Below the pieces are notes generated by a model. It saw nothing but the letters and a program-made list of their open reading frames with translations, was not told where the DNA came from and made no database searches. The position numbers were made by a program, and so were the translations under genes. A DNA stretch of 31,439 bases from the NCBI GenBank assembly GCA_964509505.1, contig CAZDYP010000042.1, positions 1 through 31,439 of the forward strand. Direction: 5' to 3'. Positions 14,654 to 21,692 of the stretch are shown one piece after another (the first letter of the stretch is position 1; every line of letters begins with the position of its first letter). Origin of the DNA: CAZDYP01 sp964509505. Lineage in GTDB: Bacteria; Chloroflexota; Anaerolineae; JACRMK01.

Positions 14654-15571
14654 ATGACTCATCCTACCCTCCGTTGCAGTATCGGCATCACCGCATATAA
14701 CGAAGAAAAGAATATTGGCAAACTGCTCACTGCGCTGGGCGAGCAAGAGCTATATCACGTCGCCATCGGCGAGATCATCGTCGTCGCCAGTGGTTGCACG
14801 GACAGCACGATTGCTGTCACGCAGGCGGCGATGCAGCACGACCCGCGTATCAAACTCTTCGTTCAAGAAAAACGCGAAGGCAAAACGTCAGCCATCAACG
14901 TCTTCCTGAAACATGCGCAAGAAGACATCTGCGTGCTGCAAAGCGCCGACACCCTGCCGCGTTCCGACAGCATCGAGAAATTGGTGCGTCCGTTTGAAAA
15001 TGCGCGTATCGGCATGACAGGCGCGCAAAAAGTGGCGGCGAATACGCCCGACCACGTCATTGGCTTGTTGTCGCATCTGCGCCTCAAGCTGGAACATTCG
15101 CTGTGTCTCGAGATTCCGCGGTTGGGCGAGCTCATCGCTTTCCGCAAGGTGCTGGACGCCATTCCGCGCGACGTGGCGATGGACGAAGCCTTTGTCGAAG
15201 CGATTGTGATTCGGCGCGGGCTTGAAATTCGTTACGCGCCCGATGCAATTGTGTTTAGTATGGGGCCACACACCGTCGGCGACTTCGTGCGCCAACGTCG
15301 TCGCAACCACGCGGGGCATTTGCACTTGCGCCACAAATACGGCTATCGCGTTTCATCGCTCGAGACAACGCGCGTGTTGCGCCTTGCCTTTGAAGAGCTG
15401 TGGGGCGTCGCACGTTTCTTGTGGGCGATGTTTCTGTTGGCGACGCTCGAATCGTATGCGCGCGCGCTGGGCTGGTGGGACTATCGCATGATGGGCAAGA
15501 AACACGAAATCTGGGAGATTGCGACGACCACCAAGCAATTTGAATCGGACCCGAAAGAGTTGATGAGCTGA
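14654..15571 (+). CDS. Family 2 glycosyltransferase, C-terminal membrane anchor likely
   Basis: A 305-residue GT-A glycosyltransferase. Motifs: SIGITAYNEEKNIGKLL at the N-terminus for nucleotide-sugar binding, EIIVVASGCTDST, EGKTSAINVFL, the DxD-like SADTLP and RNHAGHLHLRHKYGYR, which corresponds to the Q-x-x-R-W region. A hydrophobic stretch (ARFLWAMFLLATLESYARAL, about 252-271) could lie in the membrane. The frame opens at TTG 14645 within the repeat, but ATG 14654 starts closer to the conserved strand. Neither has a clear ribosome site. Flippase-like genes on both sides suggest lipid-linked sugar or glycolipid synthesis; the sugar is unknown. The DUF4058 gene follows by 17 bp. Confidence 0.85.
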   Translation: MTHPTLRCSIGITAYNEEKNIGKLLTALGEQELYHVAIGEIIVVASGCTDSTIAVTQAAMQHDPRIKLFVQEKREGKTSAINVFLKHAQEDICVLQSADTLPRSDSIEKLVRPFENARIGMTGAQKVAANTPDHVIGLLSHLRLKLEHSLCLEIPRLGELIAFRKVLDAIPRDVAMDEAFVEAIVIRRGLEIRYAPDAIVFSMGPHTVGDFVRQRRRNHAGHLHLRHKYGYRVSSLETTRVLRLAFEELWGVARFLWAMFLLATLESYARALGWWDYRMMGKKHEIWEIATTTKQFESDPKELMS

Positions 15572-15588
15572 GACGAAAGGAGTGAATG

Positions 15589-16377
15589 ATGCCAACCCCA
15601 TTTCCCGGGATGGATCCCTATCTTGAGCGACGCGGCTTATGGGAAGAAGTGCATACACGTCTTAATGTAGCAATAGCCGATGTCCTTGGTCCGCGTGTGC
15701 GCCCGCATTATCGCGTGGGTGTTGAGCGACGTGTATATGTAGTGACCGACACTCAGGAAAAATTGGCGGGCAAACCTGATGTACTAGTTTTCGCACCGCA
15801 CGCTACGCCCATAGGCACGTTGACGATGGCTGCGCCCGTGTCGCCTATGCTACAAGTCGGCGAATTGCCCATGCCCGAAGAAGTCATCGAGCGCTTTCTC
15901 GAAATTCGTGATGTGGAAACAGGCGAAGTCATCACGACCATTGAGCTCTGGTCGCCTACGAACAAGTTGACGCGCGATGGACGCGAAGAATATGAGCGCA
16001 AGCGGATGAAGGTCTTAGGCAGTCGCACGCATTTAGTCGAGATTGATTTGTTGCGCGCAGGCGAACCATTCCCCATCTATCTGAAAGGCAACGGACATGG
16101 GGGAGATTATCGCATCGTCGTCAGTCGCGCACCACAACGTCCGAGCGCGGACATTTATGTGTTCACGGTGCGCGACCCCATTCCCGATATTCCCATCCCA
16201 TTGCGCGCAGGCGAAGGGGAACCGCTGTTACCGCTCAATCAAGTCTTGCACGACCTCTATGATCGCGCGAGCTTCGACATGGCAGTTGATTATCGCCAAC
16301 CGCCAGAACCGCCGTTGCGTGAAACAGATGTCGCATGGGCGGCAGAACTTTTGCAACGAGTTGGATACCTCCATTGA
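15589..16377 (+). CDS. DUF4058 family protein (second copy)
   Basis: A 262-residue DUF4058 protein: MPTPFPGMDPYLERRGLW at the start, GKPDVLVFAP, TTIELWSPTNKLTRDGREEY, HLVEIDLLRAGEP, PIPDIPIPLRAGE, and DYRQPPEPPLRETDVAW at the end. Of two adjacent ATG codons, 15589 is chosen because AAGGAG (15577-15582) is spaced better from it and it gives the family's usual first residues. Function is unknown; see the finding comparing it with Uma2. It overlaps the next gene by 4 bp (TTGA), so the two are probably translated together. Compared with the copy at 155, the central insert is longer and the Pro-rich end is better conserved. Confidence 0.9.
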   Translation: MPTPFPGMDPYLERRGLWEEVHTRLNVAIADVLGPRVRPHYRVGVERRVYVVTDTQEKLAGKPDVLVFAPHATPIGTLTMAAPVSPMLQVGELPMPEEVIERFLEIRDVETGEVITTIELWSPTNKLTRDGREEYERKRMKVLGSRTHLVEIDLLRAGEPFPIYLKGNGHGGDYRIVVSRAPQRPSADIYVFTVRDPIPDIPIPLRAGEGEPLLPLNQVLHDLYDRASFDMAVDYRQPPEPPLRETDVAWAAELLQRVGYLH

Positions 16378-17354
16378 AAAATCACCTTTTGACTTTCCTC
16401 AAAATTCTCATCAGCGTCGGCTTACTGGCTTTCTTGATTTGGCGCGTTGGCGCGGCGCAAATTCTCGCCATCGCCGCCGACGCCAACTACGTCTGGCTCG
16501 CAGCAGCGACCTTCCTCTGGTTTGGTTCGGTCTATTTCAGCGTGTGGAAGTGGGATGTGATGTTGCAAGCGCAAGGCATTCGCGTCCCATTTCGCGCGTT
16601 GATGGAGCAGTATTACATTGGTTTGTTCTTCAACAATTTTTTGCCGATGGTCGGGCAAGATGTCGTGCGCGGCTATGGCATCGCGCGCTACACAGAGCGG
16701 ACAGCAGAGGTCGCTGTCTCAGTGTTGGTTGACCGTATGATTGGCTTGTTGGCGTTCATCCTCGGCGGCGCGGTGATGAGCGTCGTCATCGTTGTCACAT
16801 TGGGACGCAACGATATGCTGCAATTCGCGTTCATCACGTGCGTCGTCGCGCTGGGCACGCTCCTTGCCATTGCTTCTATCTTCAGTCGTCGCCTGCGTGC
16901 GTTGGTCGAATACCTCTTTCACTTTCCCATTCTGAAAATCGCCTTGCCCATCTATCGCAAACTGTCCGATTCGTTCTCGCCCTATCGTCACAATGCGCGC
17001 GTGTTGTTCATCGGCTATCTGTTGGCGACGGCTTCGATGATCGTCACGCACTTCGTCAACTGGTGGGTGAACTTCGCGGTGCATGCCGACGTACCGCTCG
17101 TATATATCTTCTTGTGCAATGCGCTCGTCGTCTTTGCGCCGCTCATCATTCCCTCGCTCGGCGGCATCGGCGTCAATCAAGGCGCATTCGTCGTGCTGTA
17201 CGCGCTCATCGCCCAAGTGACCACCACCGAACATGCCTTTGCGATGGGCTTGATGATGCAGCTCGTCGTCATTATCTCCTCGCTGCCCGGCGCCGTCATC
17301 TGGTGGCGTGGACGCGCTGCGGCTACCGCAACTCAATCCATCGAGAGCGCGTAA
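16374..17354 (+). CDS. Flippase-like integral membrane protein (UPF0104 / LPG synthase TM family), second copy
   Basis: A protein of about 326 residues with eight or so membrane helices. Signatures: FFNNFLPMVGQDVVRGYGIAR (in two pieces: FFNNFLPMVGQD, VVRGYGIAR), VLVDRMIGLLAFI and IPSLGGIGVNQGAFVVLY near the end, matching the position of the GGLGAAEA motif in the first copy. The frame is open to ATG 16335 inside the DUF4058 gene, but TTG 16374 gives a typical MKNHLLTFLKILISV start and overlaps the DUF4058 stop as TTGA. ATG 16335 cannot be excluded. It probably works with the GT2 upstream in the same run. Its own stop codon begins a short-word repeat. Confidence 0.82.
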   Translation: MKNHLLTFLKILISVGLLAFLIWRVGAAQILAIAADANYVWLAAATFLWFGSVYFSVWKWDVMLQAQGIRVPFRALMEQYYIGLFFNNFLPMVGQDVVRGYGIARYTERTAEVAVSVLVDRMIGLLAFILGGAVMSVVIVVTLGRNDMLQFAFITCVVALGTLLAIASIFSRRLRALVEYLFHFPILKIALPIYRKLSDSFSPYRHNARVLFIGYLLATASMIVTHFVNWWVNFAVHADVPLVYIFLCNALVVFAPLIIPSLGGIGVNQGAFVVLYALIAQVTTTEHAFAMGLMMQLVVIISSLPGAVIWWRGRAAATATQSIESA

Positions 17355-17422
17355 ACGAGTAAACGGCTAAACGAGGAGACGAGGAGCTAACACTATATTT
17401 CCTCGTTGAGTTGTTGACTCGT
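17352..17422. repeat. Short-word palindrome (TAAACGAG word) starting at a stop codon
   Basis: The TAA stop at 17352 is the first base triplet of the units TAAACGAG, TAAACGGC, TAAACGAGG and AGACGAGG. The segment 17355-17376 pairs with 17401-17422 at 18 of 22 positions. A further tandem of TTCAATC/TTCAGTC words follows up to the kinase start (about 17426-17450). Confidence 0.75.
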
Positions 17423-17452
17423 CCATTCAATCTTCAATCTTCAGTCTTTCCC

Positions 17453-18931
17453 ATGTTCCTCGGTCTCGACCTCGGCACCAACGCGCTCAAAGCAGGTTTG
17501 TTCGATGCGCATGGCACGCCGCTTCACACAGTACGTTTACCTTATCCGATTCACTACCTCGCCGATGCGGGCGCAGAACAAAATCCCGAAGATTGGTGGC
17601 GCAATGTATGCGAAGCCATCGGCATATTGCTCACTGAAAAAACAGACCCACGAGGTTTGCATCCTGAGCTTGTCGAAGAGCAAAACCTCGCAAGGTTAGC
17701 CGATGCGCGCGACATCGCCGCACTGTGTGTGATTGGACAGGGGCCCACGCTCGTCGTGTGTGATGACAAGCTGCGCCCACGCGCTCGCGCATTGTTGTGG
17801 GCGGATCGGCGCGATCATCCTGAGCGTGTGCGCCTCTCGGAAAAGTTGGGCTATGAAGTTTCAGCGTATGCGTTGTTGCCCAAAGTAAGTTGGCTCGCGC
17901 GCAAGAGCAGGCATGCAATTCCTGCTTCCTCCAATGTATTTGCCAAAGGCGCGCGCGTGATGCAGGCTTACGATTTCATTGCAGCACGCTTGGCAGGACA
18001 CGCCTTCGCTTCACAGTTCGGACCATGGCCGCCGTTCTCTGCCGACGAGTTCACACGCGCCGAGCTCGACCCATCGTGGATTCCGCCGATTGCGCCGATG
18101 GGCAAGCAGGTTGGCGTCACGCGCGAGCCATGGTGCCGCGAAGCGCATCTGCCCACGGGCATCCCCATCATCGCAGGCGTCTATGATTCGGCGCCGACGA
18201 CGTTGGGCGCGGCGCTCGTCGTGAATGGACGCGCGTGTGATTTTGGTGGGATGTCGGGCGGATATGGATTGTGTTGGCACGAGCCATTAACCGCAACAGG
18301 GATTGCCGCGTGGCCCGGCTTGTGCGAGGGGCAATACCTCGTGGGCGGCGCGACGGCAAGCGCGGGCACGAACATCGCATGGCTGGCGAAAATGTTTGGG
18401 GGCATGAGCGCGTTGAACGAAGCGTTCACAGAAGCGCAGAACCTCGTTGCGGGGTCAGATGGTTTGATTTGCCTGCCTTATTTTGCGGGAGAACGCACGC
18501 CTATTTGGGATGACGAGGTGCGCGGCGCATTCGTGGGCTTGGGCTTGCATCATCGCCGCGCGCATGTGGCGCACGCGTTGTTAGAAGGTATCGCATTTGG
18601 CTTGCGACACATCGCGCAAATGGTCACGCAAGCAGGCGGGCGCATGGACGAGCTGCGCGTGTGTGGCGGCACGGCGCATACAGAATTATTGAATCGTATC
18701 AAAGCGGATATGTTGGGGGTGCCTGTGTGTGTGCCGCAAGTCATCGAAGCGTCGTTGTTGGGTGCGGCGATGATGGCAGCAGTGGGGGTGGGCGCGCAAC
18801 GCAATTACGTGACGGCAGCGCAAGCGATGGTGCATGTCGCGCGCACCATCGAACCTGATACAGCGCGACACGCAAAATATGATGAAATGTTTGCGAGGTT
18901 TTTGGAGTTGACTCAAATGCGACTAAAGTAG
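17453..18931 (+). CDS. FGGY-family carbohydrate kinase, xylulokinase-like
   Basis: A 492-residue sugar kinase. The N-terminal ATPase-fold motif MFLGLDLGTNALKAGLFD (Asp6) and IAALCVIGQGPTLVV are present. GVYDSAPTTLGAAL holds the catalytic-type Asp, and the C-terminal domain has PYFAGERTPIWDD, LEGIAFGLRHIAQM and CGGTAHTELLNRIKADMLGVPV. This is closest to xylulokinase, which phosphorylates D-xylulose, but FGGY substrates are hard to call. The nearby arabinofuranosidase fits pentose use. The frame is open to 17411, but ATG 17453 begins the first strand. No ribosome site is seen. About 20 residues after position 60 (TDPRGLHPELVEEQNLARL) appear to be an in-frame insertion made by a palindromic element. 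Confidence 0.85.
   Translation: MFLGLDLGTNALKAGLFDAHGTPLHTVRLPYPIHYLADAGAEQNPEDWWRNVCEAIGILLTEKTDPRGLHPELVEEQNLARLADARDIAALCVIGQGPTLVVCDDKLRPRARALLWADRRDHPERVRLSEKLGYEVSAYALLPKVSWLARKSRHAIPASSNVFAKGARVMQAYDFIAARLAGHAFASQFGPWPPFSADEFTRAELDPSWIPPIAPMGKQVGVTREPWCREAHLPTGIPIIAGVYDSAPTTLGAALVVNGRACDFGGMSGGYGLCWHEPLTATGIAAWPGLCEGQYLVGGATASAGTNIAWLAKMFGGMSALNEAFTEAQNLVAGSDGLICLPYFAGERTPIWDDEVRGAFVGLGLHHRRAHVAHALLEGIAFGLRHIAQMVTQAGGRMDELRVCGGTAHTELLNRIKADMLGVPVCVPQVIEASLLGAAMMAAVGVGAQRNYVTAAQAMVHVARTIEPDTARHAKYDEMFARFLELTQMRLK
17651..17690. repeat. Palindromic element apparently inserted in frame in the FGGY kinase gene
   Basis: CGAGGTTTGC (17651-17660) pairs with GCAAAACCTCG (17680-17690) with one bulged base. 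The loop contains CCTGAGCTTGTCGAAG, a motif I recall as part of dispersed palindromes in many bacteria. The segment CAAAACCTCGCAAGGTT (17681-17697) is 15 of 17 identical to intergenic CAAAATCTTCGCAAGGTT-type sequence near 12584-12600. It encodes residues that do not look like kinase. Confidence 0.55.
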
Positions 18932-18938
18932 AAGCTGT

Positions 18939-19294
18939 TTGGCAGATGAGAGATTTGAAAATGTTACCGATAAGGAGAGTTTCCTTGAACTCATTGGCAG
19001 TGATCCTGCATTCGCGCCGTTCTTTCTCAACAACCCCAAGCACATCACAGCGCGCATCGGCGGAAACCTGATTACCAGCCTGCACTGCAAATTGGGAGAT
19101 ATGTAAGAAAAGATTTTTCAAACTTTTTGGCGAGTGAGCTTGACGTTCCACCTAGAGATTTGGCATACAGCCTAAAATGAAATGTGGATGGGGAGCTACA
19201 GGGGAAATCGGCTGATGGGCTTGTCCGATACGCTCGCCTATCGCCACAACACGCGCAACGCATAAAATCGTTACAAACAGAGAGAGCGCGATGA
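18939..19294 (+). pseudogene. Decayed protein gene, possibly a TdeIII-type type II restriction endonuclease
   Basis: In the gap after the kinase gene, a 55-codon frame (TTG 18939 to TAA 19106) reads ADERFENVTDKESFLELIG, then FAPFFLNNPKHITARIGG and LITSLHCKLGDM. A second frame takes over at 19103: NFLASELDVPPRDLAYSLK, an in-frame TGA at 19178, then NVDGELQGKSADGLVRYARL and HAQRIKSLQTERA to 19294. Together they look like one protein of about 115 residues with a frameshift and a stop. The RxGGNLITSLHxKLGDM and DLAYSLKxNVDG elements remind me of TdeIII-like restriction enzymes, but I cannot verify that. No methyltransferase gene is near. The following 128 bp to 19422 show nothing recognisable. 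Confidence 0.5.
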
Positions 19295-19422
19295 GCAGCA
19301 CTTTCGACATGATGTGAGCTCATGCCTTTTTGAGGCAGACGACTGTTTCGTATAGTTTCTGCCCGCCCCCGCGTTATGGGTCTGCGTAAGTCGGTTCAAA
19401 TAGGTCTAGTTGAAACATCAGG

Positions 19423-19656
19423 TTATGTCTCACCCTGTTTTGTCCGCTGAGGCGCTTGGCTTGCAGGCGGTGAAGCAGGGCGTGCAGAGGAGCGTCGGCG
19501 TGGCTTAGCTTTGGGAGGAAGCGACACTGGTTCGAGTCGCTTCACGCGCGCCTCTAGCTGTTGGATGAACTGCAAAATTTGACCGATGGCTTGCTCGGTG
19601 GTGAGTTGGTTGAGCGACCAGCGTTTCAAAAGGGTGTCAAGCGAATAGGCTGCCAT
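19423..19656 (-). CDS. Small hypothetical protein with N-terminal helical motif
   Basis: A 77-residue protein. The first 42 residues are amphipathic and helical (SLDTLLKRWSLNQLTTEQAI, then a leucine-rich coiled coil, IQQLEARVKRLEP). The rest is a basic Pro/Ala/Ser-rich tail (RRRSSARPASPPASQAPQR) that is probably disordered. The KRWSLNQLTTEQAIGQILQ element recurs in small Chloroflexota proteins as I recall, with no known function. A strong promoter with an overlapping 12-bp inverted repeat lies immediately upstream, suggesting tight repression. The XRE regulator gene is next upstream on the same strand and is a candidate repressor. Confidence 0.6.
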   Translation of the reverse strand: MAAYSLDTLLKRWSLNQLTTEQAIGQILQFIQQLEARVKRLEPVSLPPKAKPRRRSSARPASPPASQAPQRTKQGET

Positions 19657-19681
19657 AAAAACCTCGCAGAAAATGAGTTAT

Positions 19682-19729
19682 CCGTTTCCGTGTGTGAATT
19701 CATTCTACACGGAAACGGCTAATTGTCAA
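19682..19729 (-). promoter_or_regulatory. Consensus promoter with overlapping palindromic operator
   Basis: On the minus strand TTGACA (19724-19729, perfect) and TAGAAT (19702-19707, 5 of 6) are separated by 16 bp. A perfect 12-bp inverted repeat, CCGTTTCCGTGT (19682-19693) and ACACGGAAACGG (19707-19718), brackets the -10: one arm fills the spacer and the other covers the expected start site. That geometry is typical of a repressor operator. The promoter serves the 77-residue protein; the ATG is about 26 bases beyond the last arm. Confidence 0.65.
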
Positions 19730-19776
19730 GCAGCCGGTGGCATTGAAAGGTAAACTTTAAGGTTCAGCAGCGCACC

Positions 19777-20079
19777 TTATTTTTTGTCTTTGACCTTGTA
19801 TGCAAATTGAGCGCGCTCGGCAACCAGCGACAGCAAACGCGCCATGCCGCCGCGTGGCTTATACATGCCTACTTCCCATTCGCTGATGGTTTGCTGACGC
19901 GTGCCGAGCGTTTCAGCCATCTGCATTTGCGTCATTTGCAAATGCTCGCGCAGTGCCTTGACAGTTTCCGCATCCCACGGGATAGCTGAAGCTTCAGGGG
20001 AAATTTGCCACTGCGGACGCGCGCGCGACTGTCGCGTCGTGGTTTTCTCTGAAATGACTTTCTGAGTTCGCTTTGCCAT
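19777..20079 (-). CDS. XRE-family helix-turn-helix regulator
   Basis: A 100-residue DNA-binding protein. The first 30 residues are basic and probably flexible. Residues 38-90 form a Cro/CI-type domain: VKALREHLQMTQMQMAETLG, then TRQQTISEWEVGMYKPRGGM with the recognition helix RQQTISEWE. The ending LLSLVAERAQFAYKVKDK resembles antitoxin-like single-domain regulators. GATGAGG precedes ATG 20079. It lies 78 bp after the arabinofuranosidase gene on the same strand and upstream of a gene with an operator-like promoter, so it may control that promoter. No toxin-like partner is recognised. Confidence 0.82.
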   Translation of the reverse strand: MAKRTQKVISEKTTTRQSRARPQWQISPEASAIPWDAETVKALREHLQMTQMQMAETLGTRQQTISEWEVGMYKPRGGMARLLSLVAERAQFAYKVKDKK

Positions 20080-20157
20080 AGCCTCATCCTAATATACAAA
20101 TGTGCTGGGCGTCAAGCCATACGCCTTCTCTATCATGCCGACGCCCAACCTCCACTT

Positions 20158-21645
20158 TCAGCCCAACCGCACCGTCATCGCCGCCACTGACAACGGTGGC
20201 AGCTCCACACGCGCCTCACCTGACACGATTCGTATGTCGTTGAACAGTTGCGCTTGAATCGTGTGCGGCTGCTCGAAGGTGTTGGCGGCTTTCGGGTCTG
20301 CGCCTGTGAGCAGCTCAGCATTCTCCAACGCGCCGATGGTGCGGTCCGCCACCGTCACACGCAATGGCGCAACGTGGTTCAGGCTGCGATTCATGACGAA
20401 GACGTGCAGTGTGTCGCTATTCACGATGGCGCTGGCATCCACATAGTTCACACGCCCGTATGTCTTGCTCTCGTAGGTTGGACCCACGACGCTGGGGCGC
20501 AACGCGATGCCCTCACGCCGCTTGGTGAACATCTCAAACGGATAGAAGATCGTCTGAAGCAGCAAGTCGTCGCCGCGCGTTTGAAGCGGCGCGATGACGT
20601 TGACGATTTGCGCGATGTTCGCAATCTTCAACACGTCGGCGTGGCGAATGAAGCTGTTGAAGAAGCCTGCGACCACCAACGCATCCTCCAGATTGTAAAT
20701 CTCCTCGATAAGGTGTGGCGCAAATTTCCCCTCGCCATCTTTCTGCATATTCTTGTACCAAACATTCCACTCGTCGAAACATAGATACGCGCGCTTGACG
20801 CTGCGCCGTTTCGCCTGTGCGAAGCGGCAGACCGCATCCATCTCTTCGATCTGACGGTCAATCGAGTGAGTGATGGCGAGGTAGTTGGGCGTGTCGTCGT
20901 CACGATTGCCCACATAGCGATGCAAGCTGATGTAGTCGGCATAGTCGCCGACGTATTCTAACACTTGCCGATCCCATTCCATATACGTTGGTAGATTGAT
21001 CGTGCATGAGCCACACGCCACTAATTCGATGGTCTTGTCCACATCCTTCATCATCTTCGCCGCTTGTTGCGCGCGAATGGCGTATTGGTCAGCTGGCACG
21101 TGACCGAGCTGCCAAGGTCCATCCATCTCATTGCCCAAGCACCACAGTTTGACGGCGTGCGGTTCGCTGTGACCATTGGCGGCGCGCATGTCCGCATATT
21201 TCGAGCCGCTAGGCGCGTTGCAATACTCGACCCAGTTGCGCGCTTCTTCGGGTGTGCCGGTGCCAAGGTTCACCGTGAGCATCGGCGTCCAATTCATTTT
21301 GCGACAGAGCCGCATGAACTCATCGGTGCCAACGCGATTTGGCTCCAGACTTTGCCACGCCAACTCGCGCACCGTAGGGCGTTGCGCGCGCGGACCAACG
21401 CCATCCAACCAGTGATAGCCCGAGGCGAAGTTGCCGCCGGGGTAACGCAGCGCCGTCAGCTGCAAACGACGCAACGCATTCAATACATCTATGCGAAACC
21501 CATCCGCATCGGCGCGCGCACTCTCAGGGTCATAGACGCCTTGATACACCGCGCGCCCCATGTGTTCGAGAAAGCCGCCAAAGATGCGCGGGTCAACGCG
21601 CCCAATTTGGAATTGCGTGTGCAAGGTCAGTGTGGTGGAGTCCAT
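20158..21645 (-). CDS. abfA: GH51 alpha-L-arabinofuranosidase
   Basis: A 495-residue glycoside hydrolase family 51 enzyme that removes terminal arabinofuranose from arabinan or arabinoxylan. Family features: FGGFLEHMGRAVYQGVYDP (22-40), ALRYPGGNFASGYHWLDGVG (65-84), the acid/base in CLGNEMDGPW (Glu173), YISLHRYVGN and the nucleophile in CFDEWNVWY (Glu292). The C-terminal beta-sandwich ends in ELPPLSVAAMTVRLG. No signal peptide is present, so it likely acts on imported oligosaccharides in the cytoplasm. AAGGAG lies at good spacing before ATG 21645. It is 37 bp behind the GMC oxidoreductase on the same strand; the FGGY kinase on the other strand could act further down a pentose route. Confidence 0.95.
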   Translation of the reverse strand: MDSTTLTLHTQFQIGRVDPRIFGGFLEHMGRAVYQGVYDPESARADADGFRIDVLNALRRLQLTALRYPGGNFASGYHWLDGVGPRAQRPTVRELAWQSLEPNRVGTDEFMRLCRKMNWTPMLTVNLGTGTPEEARNWVEYCNAPSGSKYADMRAANGHSEPHAVKLWCLGNEMDGPWQLGHVPADQYAIRAQQAAKMMKDVDKTIELVACGSCTINLPTYMEWDRQVLEYVGDYADYISLHRYVGNRDDDTPNYLAITHSIDRQIEEMDAVCRFAQAKRRSVKRAYLCFDEWNVWYKNMQKDGEGKFAPHLIEEIYNLEDALVVAGFFNSFIRHADVLKIANIAQIVNVIAPLQTRGDDLLLQTIFYPFEMFTKRREGIALRPSVVGPTYESKTYGRVNYVDASAIVNSDTLHVFVMNRSLNHVAPLRVTVADRTIGALENAELLTGADPKAANTFEQPHTIQAQLFNDIRIVSGEARVELPPLSVAAMTVRLG

Positions 21646-21666
21646 GTGTGACGCTCCTTTTTCAAA

Positions 21667-21692
21667 ATGGAAATGAGGGAAATTAGGGGGAA
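21667..21692. repeat. Short-word repeat (GGAAATTAGGG word) overlapping a stop codon
   Basis: GGAAATGAGG and GAAATTAGGGGGAA lie in tandem, and the stop codon of the minus-strand GMC gene (21683-21685) falls inside. The word is the same as at 11477-11570, about 10 kb away. No inverted half is present. Confidence 0.65.

Noticed and set aside
16719..17336. 205-codon open frame on the minus strand opposite the second flippase-like gene
   Set aside because: Composition is Asp/His/Arg/Gln-rich and repetitive, typical of the reverse complement of a membrane protein gene; no start site or family match.
19178..19180. In-frame TGA in the restriction-like remnant as a selenocysteine codon
   Set aside because: The same remnant also has a frameshift and no selenocysteine element was seen, so decay is the simpler reading.
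20089..20115. Promoter TTGACG with TATATT or TATTAG before the XRE gene
   Set aside because: Spacing is 13 or 15 bp, too short for a standard promoter, and the match may be chance.
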